Shown here piece by piece: positions 43,891 through 55,234 of a stretch of 64,000 nt of DNA. The translations under genes were made by a program, and so were the position numbers. Source of the DNA: Lithobates sylvaticus (taxonomy: Eukaryota > Chordata > Amphibia > Anura > Ranidae); contig CM053027.1 of NCBI GenBank assembly GCA_028564925.1, positions 245,421,649 to 245,485,648 of the forward strand. Reading direction: 5' to 3'. How positions within the stretch are numbered: the first letter of the stretch is position 1; each line of letters starts with the position of its first letter. Below the pieces are notes generated by a model, which saw only the letters and a list, made by a program, of their open reading frames with translations, did no database searches and was not told the DNA's origin.

Positions 43891-45497
43891 ATTAAAGTAC
43901 ATAATGACCCCACTAACCCTCCTGGAAGATCCATTGTGGCCTCCATGGAGAGTGTTACCATTGGCCTGTCCCTGTATGTTGATTTTTACAGCCCTTAGTT
44001 ACATCTTTGCTATCAAATATTTGGGACAGTGCACATCTCCTGGACAATTTAAATTCCTATACATGGGAGCCATCTTTTTGTTGGGTCTCCCTAGATATAT
44101 GCTCATTGTACACATCTATTCCACATGACATTGGTCTCCAAGTAATTAATCCTATCCTAGCTGCATAGTGTCCTCAGCTTTGTCCTGTGGTTACTTTTTA
44201 ACTATACCTACCCGAGGATTGTCTTACTGAGTAACTTTTGTTCATATAGCCCAGTTCGAGCTTGCAACACTAATCAAAGGATTGCTCTGGCTAAAATATG
44301 CCATCATATTCAGTGATAACCAAGAACTGGTTCATTTTCTCCAATAATCCATCTTGTCACCATTGGCTTCCTGGGTTAACCTACTCAGTATCCAAGTCCT
44401 TTCTGCATACACTTTCTATTCCCCATCAGTGTTTTTTTATGGTAGACAGTGGGTTGATGTGCACATGTCCTTATGGTGTGTGTCACCAGGACTTATGTGC
44501 CTAATAAACTTCCACTCTCTGCCTCATATGTTGACATGATATATTATCTGTGCACATAATGTGTGCTTATAGTCTGATATGATGTGATGTTCTTAAATAG
44601 ACAACGTTGTCTCATTTTAATACCATATTCAGGTGTTGGTGGTGGGCACCCAGTTTTTGTATTCTATTTTTTGTGCAATAAATTATTTTTCCAATTTAAG
44701 CTGCTTGGTCCGCCTGTGGCTTCCATTTCAGGGGGACTCCACCCCCTGACTTATTTTTTGTTAGGATTGAGTCACAGAGACTGCACCTAATTGGTGAGTC
44801 AGCAATACTAGGGACACTGAACCCGTATAGCACATCCCACAGGTGGTGCAGTGTTTACACTTTAGTGAGTGGATGGTCTCTTATCTTTTCCATAATTAAT
44901 CTATCCTAGCCTATCCTATCCACTGTTCCCAACCTCAATGATTGCCAGGCCAAGTTTATCCTGGAGGCGACTTGGTTCTGTCTTGAACAGGTATGGGAGC
45001 TCACTTTGCCCCAAGTTACGCAAATTTTATCATGGGCACTGGAAGCTTTAACCTATATGGACAAGCCGTTCACCCAATGTGTACTATGGGAGGTATATAG
45101 AGTTCATGCAACACTGCAACAATAACACATTTAGACTATTGTTTACACATGTGAGGGATAAAGGTTTATAAGTATTCTTGGATCCCTGCAGTGGGCCTGT
45201 AGTTCCCAATGAACTACGAGGGTAGTGATGAGCGCTCTCATAGTTACATAGTTCATTGATTTTTCCTGCTCTCAAGTAACTGTCTGCCTGTATAGGAGGC
45301 ATGGGCAGACAGCTGTACTGAGCGTGACATTGAACCTGTGATGCAATTCTCTGCAGGCTCCTAAAAAAGAAAAATAAATAAATAAATGCACATTTTTTTT
45401 AATTCCCAAAAATGTGCATTCTTTATGTTTTTTTTTTTTATTGTAAGTGAACTTATCCTTTAAGATATTTATGCAGATATCACACTCTTTTTAAATA
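43891..45497. other. Noncoding stretch
   Basis: No gene is supported. A small repeat around 45186-45265 (GGCCTGTAGTTCCCAATGAA) looks like an interspersed element. A/T runs occur at 45370-45450. Confidence 0.45.
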
Positions 45498-45501
45498 TTA
45501 A

Positions 45502-46978
45502 CCACTTCACGTGAAATGACGTACCTTTCGCCGCTCCACCCGGCACCCGGGTCTCATGTCTGCCGGCTGGCCAGAGTCCCGAACAAAGCTAAAATCGGCT
45601 TTGATCGTAGTAAACCGATGACGTCACAACGTCACTTCTGGTTTACTCGGCTGCTAATGGCGCCAATTTTGAAAAATCCCTAGTATTCCAAAATGCTGAT
45701 TTTGGCATTTTGAATACTTTTAGCCTGGGTTCAGACTAGTGCGGTGCTAATTGAAGGCCCTGCGTGACTGCGCAGTGAAACGCCGGCTGTTCTGCAGATT
45801 GTACGCGTTTTAGGTCCGAATCAGCTGCTGACATAAATTCGCAACTCATTGTACTACTTCTGAGGGGGAAATCCACGCCAAAGTTTTATAAAAAAACGGC
45901 ATGGGTTCCCCCTCCAGAGGCATACCAGGCCCTTAAGTCTGGTATAGATTTTAAGGGTACCCCTACGCCTGAAAAAACGGCGTGGGGGTCCCCCAAAATC
46001 CATACCAGACCCTTATCCGAGCACACAGCCTGGCAGGTCAGGAAAGGGGTGGGGACGAGCGAGCGCCCCCCCCCCTCCTGAACCGCACCAGGCCGCATGC
46101 CCTCAACATGGGGGGGTGGGTGCTTTGGGGAAGGGGGGCACCCTGCACCTGATCTGTCCTGCACCGCACCAAAGACGGTTGTGGTTTTTCGGCAATTCGC
46201 AGTGCGCACGTGTGAACGTGCCCCATTGAAAATAATGGGTTTTCAAATGTCCTGCGAATTCGCAGTATTTTGCCCCACTGCGAATTCGCAATAGTCTGAA
46301 TCCAGGCTTAAGTGCAAAAGGAGGGATTTCGGGTCTTCTAGATCCCTCCATAAGAGTACCTGTCATCGCCTATTTCTGTCACAAGGGATGTTTACATTCC
46401 TTGTGAAAGCACTAAAAGTGAGTTTTTTAAAATGCCCCTGTCCCACGTGTTCACGCACCAAAGAAAACGCATACGCAAATCACTCTTGCAAATGTAAACA
46501 GTGTTTAAATCACACATGTGAGGTATCACCGCGATTGTCAGAGCGAGAGCAATAATTCTAACAAAAGACCTCCTCTGTAACTCTAAACTGGTAAAAATGT
46601 TTAAAGCATCACCTATGGAGATTTTTAAGTACCATAGTTTGTCGCCATTCCACGAGTGTGCGCAAATTTAAACCCTAACATGTTAGGTATCTATTTACTC
46701 AGTGTAATGTCATCTTTCACAATATACAAATAAATTGGGCTGATTTTACTGTTTTGTTTTGTTTAAATTCAGTGAAGTGTATTTTTCCCCCAAAAATTGC
46801 ATTTGAATACCCGCTGCGCAAATACTGTGTGAAATAAAATATTGAACGGCCACCATTTTATTCTCCAGAGTATTTGCTAAAAAAAATATGTTACGGGTTC
46901 TAAGTCATTTTCTAGCAAAAAATACAGATTTTAACTTGTAAACAGCAAGTGTCAAAAATAGGTGTGCTCCAGAAGTGG
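45502..46978. mobile_element. TTAA-flanked element with CCACTTC ends
   Basis: TTAA occurs at 45498-45501 and 46979-46982. The ends CCACTTCACGTG and CTCCAGAAGTGG give matching CCACTTC inward. It is noncoding and piggyBac-like by target site. A TTA-flanked element (45723-46307) is nested in it; removing that leaves about 890 bp, close to the 918-bp and 929-bp TTAA elements elsewhere in the window. Confidence 0.65.
45723..46307. mobile_element. TTA-flanked MITE with foldback-arm cargo
   Basis: The left end GCCTGGGTTCAGACTA and the right end TAGTCTGAATCCAGGC are inverted repeats with one mismatch. They are flanked by TTA at 45720-45722 and 46308-46310, fitting a Harbinger-type target. The middle (about 45860-46140) is a copy of the foldback-arm sequence, including AAAAAACGGCGTGGGGGTCC and GCACACAGCCTGGCAGGTCA. 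Confidence 0.8.
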
Positions 46979-46982
46979 TTAA

Positions 46983-48789
46983 AGAGAAAAAAAAAAATCA
47001 CTAAAACATTTATATTTTCCTTTTTATATTTCACTAAATCTTATTATCTCAAATACCTTCTTATAAAAAAAAGCTGAGAATTTAATTTCACATTAAGAGT
47101 CTTTAAAGCTAAACTTCAGGTTCAACAATTTTAACTCAAATATATCCCTCAGTAACCAGAAAGATATACATCCTGCACCAAATGCCTTTTTAAAACCATA
47201 TTATACTACTACTATACTACTATCACAGCACAGAGAGCAGAGCTGTGGGAGGGGCTGAGCAGGCCCACCCACTACAGACTGTCTGCAGAAGACTAGATGA
47301 GGAGGCAGATACAAGACCAGACATCTTGCACAAGGAGAGAGAGCAGAAGTGACTGGTCTTTATTATAGCAAGCTCCTGCAAAAAAAGCTAAGTTTCATGC
47401 TAGGTTACTGCACAGATCTGGAAGAAATAGACAAAGCACACCATGATTCAAGTTATTATACACATGACTCTTTTTTTTTATCCCAGAGTTCACCTTTTAG
47501 GCACAACACTTTTCTCGAACTAGGTAATTACTTGCAAGCTTTTTCTTACATCTGCATGGTGCTTTTTCTCTAAAAGCATCCTACCATCAATGCCATGCTG
47601 CTAAAGTTAAATCCAAAGGATCCATAACAATAGTCACTGGTGGAAAAGGAGGATGAGGAGGGAATTATTATGCTCAGACTATAGATGGAGCTGTAAGAAT
47701 ATAAGAAGTAATGTTACTACATACATTGTATATAGAATGTGGTAATTCATTTTGCAAAGTATTCTGTATTTAAAACAGATTTTTTAAATATATCTATAAC
47801 ATCTGTATTCCTTTACCTGCGTATAATGAATTCCTGAGTATTTGAATTGCATATTAACGCTATAACACGGTTTTCTAACTATTTATTAAAAGGCAGGTGC
47901 TTTAAAATTCTTGTCTCATCTACTATTCTATCTGCCTTGAGGCAATGGATTCCTGAAATCCTTAGAGCCTCACCCTATCCTTTATTTGGCAACTGGGATG
48001 CGTCAGGGGAAATGAACAGATAAACACATGCACAGAATACCTGTGTGGAATAATAACTGAACCTGTAATAAAGTAAATATTTACTTTAGTTGTATGCTAT
48101 TATGCTCATTTTCTTTCCAATAATGTATTACTTTAATTGTGCTAAATTAATAGAAAAATCTGATAATAGATCAAAGTATTTGTTGTTTCACACGCTTGCT
48201 CTTTTTTTTAAGGAAAACATTTATATGAAATATTACAGTGATCTTTAGCCACCACTCAAAAAATTAATTAAAATTACCTTACACAGCATCTTTAGATGAG
48301 AGGTGTGTGAGATGCTCTTAAGGAAATATTCTGAAACTCTACCCAGGTTTTATTCTTTAAATTTTCTGAACGCTTAAATACAGACTGAAAGAATAAGAAG
48401 GTAGGGGATACAGAGATTCTCATCTTCAGTAATCTGTGCCATGGAATAGTTAGAGGTGATCCTTAGACAGTGGTAGGAAGAACTGTCCTTAGTAGACTTT
48501 AAAAAGCCAAGAGGCAGGTACAGTGCTATGGTCACAGGATGTAATAAAGAGCTGATTACCATCCGCAGGGGAGTACTGGAGTAGAACCTATCAGTAAGAG
48601 ATGCAGATAGCACAAACAGGGTCAGGGTGAAAAGATGGAAACCTTGATATGCTCTACACCTCTAGGGAAAGAGATAAGCCATCCTTGTTTTAAGTATCAA
48701 GTTCATCATATCTTTCCAGATATTATACAATAAAAAAAGATTGCATAGTGGTTGGCAGTATATAAGTAGCTTGATTATGCTGCAATATA
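46983..48789. other. AT-rich noncoding DNA
   Basis: There are no supported genes. A short TACTACTATACTACTATCAC run occurs near 47206-47226. The short frames at 47349-47573 and 48374-48613 carry no domain. Confidence 0.5.
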
Positions 48790-49260
48790 AGCAGGAGAAA
48801 TGAGGCAGGTTTGATTGTGAAATAAACATTAGCGTGTATTATCTGAGACAGAGTAGTCACAAATATTGAACAGTGTGTGGACAGTAAGTAAATAGTTTGG
48901 CTACATCACAATATAAGAGGGAGTGAAGAGGCAGGTTTTATAATGAAACAATATTAGAGTGTATTATCTAAGAGACAATAGCTACAGATATTTGAAGGGC
49001 TGAAGCATTAGAATAGGCTGGAATATAGGTGCAATGTAGGATTTACTCTGCAGCAAAATTTTGCAGCTCCTGTGGCACTATTGGGACTTTTACAGTGCTG
49101 GAGCACAGGAATAGGCCACAAACTGTTAAGGTGCAATGCAAGATTTAACTTACTGCAAACATTTGAAATTGTGTCGCTATAGTCGAGCCCTGGAAACATT
49201 GTGCTGAACGTTTACGGTGCTGGAGCACAAGAACCGGCCACAAACTTTGTGGCTCAATGC
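48790..49260. repeat. Two local tandem duplications
   Basis: A ~125-base unit (GAGGCAGGTTTGATTGTGAA, GTGTATTATCTGAGA) occurs at ~48797 and again in diverged form at ~48929. A second ~118-base unit (GTGCTGGAGCACAGGAATAG, GCCACAAACT) occurs at ~49095 and ~49217. Divergence between copies suggests old events. Confidence 0.6.
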
Positions 49261-49265
49261 AGAAT

Positions 49266-49475
49266 TTTTTTTTCACTTAGTTTTTATTGAAAAAGTTTTC
49301 AAATTACAGTTTTTATCAACAGTTAAAGTCAAATAAAACAATAAGAGAGTATACATTCAATTAGGTGTGTTTGAGATATAGTTTCAAGTCACAAAGATTT
49401 AATCTTACAACATTGAGTAGTTTGAACCTCTCCACCCCAGATCCGTCTATTTGTCTTAATCATAACATATATTGC
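49266..49475 (-). mobile_element. LINE 3' UTR fragment
   Basis: It starts with a T-run then CACTTAGTTTTTATTGAAAA, which is a minus-strand LINE tail with an AATAAA-type signal. A piece of it, AACAGTTAAAGTCAAATAAA followed by ACAATA, recurs at 51397-51421 inside the neighbouring foldback. It has no coding content. Confidence 0.45.
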
Positions 49476-49482
49476 CGCTGAG

Positions 49483-52400
49483 TAGGGATGAGCCAAACAC
49501 CCCCCTGTTCGGTTCGCACCAGAACCTGCGAACAGACCTAAAGTTCGTGTGAACTTTAGAACCCTATTAAAGTCTATGGGACTCGAACATTCAAAAGGCT
49601 TATATGCAAGTTATTGTCATAAAAAGTGTTTGGGGACCTGGGTCCTGCCCCAGGGGACATGTATCAATGCAAAAAAAACTTTTAACAACAGCCGTTTTTT
49701 TGGGAGCAGTGATTTTAATAATGCTTAAAGTGAAACAATAAAAGTGTAATATTCCTTTACATTTCGTACCTGGGGGGGTGTGTATAGTATGCCTGTAAAG
49801 AGGCACATGTTTCCCATGCTTAGAAGTGTAATTTTTGCAGGAAAAAAAGTATTTTAAAATCACTCGTGGCTATAATGAATTGTCGGCTCCCGTAATACAG
49901 AGAACAGTCATTGAAAGTCATTGATAAAAAAAAAAAAATATGCGTGGGGTTCCCCCCAAATTCAATTACCAGGCCCTTCAGGTCTGGTATGGATATTAAG
50001 GGAAACCCCGGGTCAAATAAAAAAAAAAATGACGTGGGGTTCCCCCTAAATATCCATACCAGACCCTTCATGTCTGGTATGGATTTTAAGGGGAACTCCA
50101 CGCCAAATAAAAAAAAATGGCGTGGAGTTCCACCCAAAAATCCATACCAGACCCTTTATCCGAGCACGCAACCTGGTAGGCTGCAGGAAAAGAGGGGGGA
50201 CAAGAAAGCGCCCCACCTCCTGAACCTTACCAGGCCACATGCCCTCAACATTGGGAGGATGCTTTGGGGGTCCATGACCCCTCAAAGCACCATGTCCCCA
50301 TGTTGGTGGGGACAAGGGCCTGTCTGCAGGCAGGGGGCTTATCAGAATCTAGAAGCCCCCTTTAACAAGGGGACCCCCAGATCCCCCCCCCCCGTTTGAA
50401 ATGGTAAGGGGTTAAAAAAGTACCCCTACCATTTCACAAAGAAAGTGTAATTTTTTAATTAGTTAATGCAGGTTTCTGTTACATCAGAGGGGGGCGGGGT
50501 CACCCGTACATCACTGGGGAAGCCGGACTTCCCCCTTGTGTCAGAGGGGGCAGGGTAAGGTGACGGGTGGCCCGGTCCTCCTCAGCTAAGACCTGGGATT
50601 CCCGCAGTGTCTCCGTGGAGACAGGATGGGCTGCGCTGGATGTCGTCGAAAGAGATCAGCCATCGCTGGACCCCAGAGAAGAGATCAGCCATCGCTGGAT
50701 AGCAAGAGTGGATTACCACCGCTGGAATCTTTTTTTTATTTTTTTTATTTTTAATAAAGGACTTTTCCCAACCGTGTCAGTGTGTTTTTTTTTTTTTTTT
50801 TTTACACTTTCTTTGTGAAATGGTAGGGGTACTTTTGTACCCCCTTACCATTTCAAACAGGGGGGACGGGATCTGGGGGTCCCCTTGTTAAAGGGGGCTT
50901 CCAGATTCTGATAAGCCCCCCACCCACAGACCCCCACAACCACTGGCCAGGGTTGTGGGGATGAGGCCCTTGTCCTCATCAACATGGGGACATGGTGCTT
51001 TGAGGGGTCACGGACCCCCAAAGCATCCTCCCAATGTTGAGGGCATGTGGCCTGGTATGGTTCAGGAGGGGGGGCGCTCTCTCGTCCCCCCTCTATTCCT
51101 GTGGCCTGCCAGGTTGCGTGCTCGGATAAAGGATCCGGTATGGATTTTTGGGTGGAACTCCACACCATTTTTTTAAAAAATTTGGCGTGGAGTTCCCCTT
51201 AAAATCCATACCAGACCTGAAGGGTCTGGTATGGATATTTAGGGGGAACCCGACGTCATTTTTTTTTTTTAATTTGACCCGGGGTTTACCTTAATATCCA
51301 TACCAGACCTGAAGGGCCTGGTAATTGAATTTGGGGGGAACCCCACGCATATTTTTTTTTTTTTTTTATCAATGACTTTCAATGACTTTTTAAAAACAGT
51401 TAAAGTCAAATAAAACAATATTTCAATGACTGTTCTCTGAGCAGACTGAATGACTGAGCCCACAATTCATTATAGCGGCGAGTGATTTTAACCGCTTCCC
51501 GACCGCCTAACGCAGATATACTGCGGCAAAATGGCACGGGCAGGCAAAATCACATACCTGTACGTGATCGTGCATGTGCCTGCCTGTGGGTCGCGCCGCG
51601 CTCGCGACCCGGTCGGGAGCTCCGTGAACGGGGAGAGGTATGTGTAAACAAACCTCTCCCGGCGCTTCCTACTCTGCATGTCATTGATCGGCTGTTCCCT
51701 GTCATCGGGAAAGCCGATCAATAACGTCAGACGTCAGCCCCGCCCCCTAATGTAAAAAAAAACACACACGTCACAGCCCATAACCCCTCCCCTCCCCCTA
51801 GTGGTTAACCCCTTCACTACAACTGTCATTTATACAGGAACCAATGCATTTAAATAGCATTGATTGCTGTATAAATGACAATGGTCCCAAAAATGTGTCA
51901 AAAATGTCCGATGTGTCCGCCATAATGTCGCAGTCACAATAAAAATCGCTGATCGCCGCCATTACTAGTAAAAAAAAAAATATTAATAAAAATGCTATAA
52001 AACTATCCCCTATTTTGTAAACGCTATAACTTTTGCGCAAACCAATCAATAATCGCTAATTGTGATTTTTTTTACCAAAAATATGTAGAAGAATACGTAT
52101 CGGCCTAAACTGAGGAAAAAAAATGTTTTTTTATATATTTTTTGGGGATATTTATTATAGCAAAAAGCAAAAAATATTGCATTGTTTTCAAAATTGTCGC
52201 TCTATTTTTGTTTATAACGCAAAAAATAAAAACCGCAGGGGCAATCAAATACCACCAAAAGAAAGCTCTATTTGTGGGAAAAAAAATACGCCAATTTTGT
52301 TTTGGAGCCACGTCGCACGACCGCGCAATTGTCAGTTAAAGCGACGCAGTGCCGAATCGCAAAAAGGGGCCTGGTCCTTTGGCTGCCAATTGGTCCTGGG

Positions 52401-52850
52401 CTGAAGTGGTTAAAATACTTTTTTTCCTGCAAAATGACACTTTGTGCAGGGACAGTTCTAAGCACGGGAAACACGCGCCCCTTTACAGGCATACTATACA
52501 CACCCCCCAGGTACGAAATTTAAAGGAATATTACACTTTTATTGTTTCACTTTAAGTGATTTTATTAAAATCACTGCCCCCTGAAAAAACGTCCGTTTTT
52601 AAAAGTTTTTTTTGCATTGGTACATGTCCCCTGGGGCAGAACCCAGGTCCCCAAACACTTTTTAGGACAATAACTTGCATATAAGCCTTTAAAATTAGCA
52701 CTTTAGATTTCTCCCATAGACTTTTACAGGGTGTTCGCGGCTTTTCGAATTTGCCGTGAACACCCCAAATTGTTTGCTGTTCGGTGAACAGGTGAACAGG
52801 CAATGTTCGAGTCGAACATGAGTTCGACTCAAACTCAAAGCTTATCCTTA
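49483..52850. mobile_element. Large foldback element with Ac-like hAT ends
   Basis: The left end TAGGGATGAGCC and the right end GGCTTATCCTTA-like (AAAGCTTATCCTTA) are imperfect inverted repeats resembling the Ac-type hAT end (T/C)AGGGATG. The left arm ~49483-50460 and the right arm ~50805-52850 are reverse complements, including the hairpin modules and the block around TTTGGGGACC. The ~340-base centre includes AATAAAGGACTTTTCCCAA. The right arm carries a TTAA-flanked insertion (51492-52409). No protein is encoded. Confidence 0.85.
51492..52409. mobile_element. TTAA-flanked element inserted in foldback arm
   Basis: TTAA at 51488-51491 and 52410-52413 flank the ends CCGCTTCCCGACC and GGGCTGAAGTGG. 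The unoccupied target is visible in the other arm: GTATTTTAAAATCACTCG (about 49850-49867) is the complement of CGAGTGATTTTAAAATAC, exactly the flanks here rejoined at a single TTAA. This proves TTAA duplication and precise insertion, the piggyBac signature. No transposase is encoded. Confidence 0.85.
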
Positions 52851-53689
52851 GTAGGGATGAGCCGAACACCCCCGGGTTCGGTTCGAACCAGAACCTTCGA
52901 ACGGACCGAAAGTTCGCGCGAATTTTCGAACCCTATACGTTATAATGGACGCGAACGTTCGAAATCAAAAGTGCTAATTACAACGGCCAATATGCATGTT
53001 AATGTCATAAAACAGGTTTGGGGACCCGGGTCCTGCCCCAGGGGACATATATCAATGCAAAAAGAACTTTTAAAAACTAACGTTTTTTCGGGAGCAGTCA
53101 TTTTAATGATGCATAAAGTGAAAAAAAAAAAGTGACATTTTCCTTTAAATATGGTACCTGGGGGGTGTCCAAAGTATGCCTGTGAAGTGGCATGTGTTTC
53201 CCGTGTTTAGAACTGTCCTTGCACAAAATGACATTTGTAAAGGAAAAAAAGAAGCCATTTAAAACCACTTGCGGCTTTAGGTTTGATCTTAAGTAGAATC
53301 TGAACAGGTACATTATGAAGTGTAGCTCCATCCCAAAAAAATCTATTTTTAAGCTTTTTGGAGAACATAGGGAGGGGTTATCACCCCTGTAACATTTGCT
53401 GTCTTTGCACATCTGTTCAGAACATGTCACCTCACTTTCCGTCCCAATGACAAATGTTTTTGGAAAAAGTGGGGTTTTAATTGAAACAAGGATTGGTGAT
53501 AAAGTATCAGTAGAGAGGAGATACCTTTTTCCCAAATTAAATCTAACAGGATAGAATTTCCCTTCCTAGGGGTAGATTTCCTCTCACTTCCTGTTTTCTC
53601 TTTCCATTTTCAAGTAGGAGTCGTTTGTAAGTTGGATGTTTGAAAGTAGGGGCCTGGCGTATATACTCTGCAGAAATTTGCCCTATTAG

Positions 53690-55128
53690 ATGTTGGTGTA
53701 GCCACAAGACTGGTGGGCACAGGAATGGGCCCTGCTGTGAGTTAATAGATCAAGATTTGTAATTGCATGCACCTGTTGAACAGGGCAGAAAAATTGGGCC
53801 TTTGGCGGTGGTGGTGGACGGTGTTGCCACAAGACTGTAGGCCCTCATAGTTACTCTTGGTGGGCGCAGGAATGGGCCCTGCTGTGAGTTATTAGATCAA
53901 GATTTGTAATTGCAAGCACCTGATGAACAGGGCAGAAAAATTGGGCCTTTGGCGGTGGTGGTGGACGGTGTTGCCACAAGACTGCAGGCCCTCATAGTTA
54001 CTCTTGGTGGGCGCAGGAATGGGCCCTGCTGTGAACTATTAGATCAAGATTTGTAATTACCCGCCCCTGTTAAACAGGGGCTGAAAAATTGTGCCTTAGG
54101 CACTGGTGCTGGTGCCACAACACTGCAACCCCTCACAGAGACTGTACTTGGAGCACAGCAGTCACACGTGTTGCGAAGCATTTTTTTAAAAAATTGTAAG
54201 TACACGCCCCTGTTAAACAGGGGCTGAAAAATTGTGCCTTAGGCACTGGTGCTGGTGCCACAACACTGCAACCCGGCCCTCACAGATACTGTACTTGGAG
54301 CACAGCAGTCACACGTGTTGCGAAGCATTTTTTTTTTTTAAAAAATTGTAAGTACACGCCCCTGTTAAACAGGGGCTGAAAAATTGTGCCTTAGGCACTG
54401 GTGCTGGTGCCACAACACTGCAACCCGGCCCTCACAGATACTGTACTTGGAGCACAGCAGTCACACGTGTTGCGAAGCATTTTTTTAAAAAATTGTAAGT
54501 ACACGCCCCTGTTAAACAGGGGCTGAAAAATTGTGCCTTAGGCACTGGTGCCACAACACTGCAACACGGCCCTCACAGAGACTGTACTTGGAGCACAGCA
54601 GTCACACGTGTTGCGAAGCATTTTTTTAAAAAATTGTAAGTACACGCCCCTGTTAAACAGGGGCTGAAAAATTGTGCCTTAGGCACTGGTGCCACAACAC
54701 TGCAACACGGCCCTCACAGAGACTGTACTTGGAGCACAGCAGTCACACGTGTTGCGAAGCATTTTTTTAAAAAATTGTAAGTACACGCCCCTGTTAAACA
54801 GGGGCTGAAAAATTGTGCCTTAGGCACTGGTGCTGGTGCCACAACACTGCAACACGGCCCTCACAGAGACTGTACTTGGAGCACAGCAGTCACACGTGTT
54901 GCGAAGCATTTTTTTTAAAAATTGTAAGTACACGCCCCTGTTAAACAGGGGCTGAAAAATTGTGCCTTAGGCACTGGTGCTGGTGCCACAACACTGCAAC
55001 ACGGCCCTCACAGAGACTGTACTTGGAGCACAGCAGTCACACGTGTTGCGAAGCATTTTTTTTTTAAAAATTGTAAGTACACGCCCCTGTTAAACAGGGG
55101 CTGAAAAATTGTGCCTTAGGCACTGGTG
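53690..55128. repeat. 147-bp tandem array downstream of hAT gene
   Basis: Roughly ten units. The right seven (54060-55128) are close copies containing CGCCCCTGTTAAACAGGGGC, GTGCCTTAGGCACTGGTGCT and CAGTCACACGTGTTGCGAAG; some lack a 6-base GCTGGT. The left units (53690-54060) are a diverged version (AACAGGGCAGAAAAATTGGG, CTCTTGGTGGGCGCAGGAAT) with the same period, so they share origin. Each right-hand unit has an inverted repeat CCCCTGTT/AACAGGGG. Confidence 0.93.
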
Positions 55129-55234
55129 TGGTGGCATGGATCATTGAGGAGGAGGAAGAGGATAGTCAGTGAACATAAGAGGACAGTCACTCAGCATCAG
55201 CATAGGCAGTCTTGAAGGGATGTGACATTAAAAA

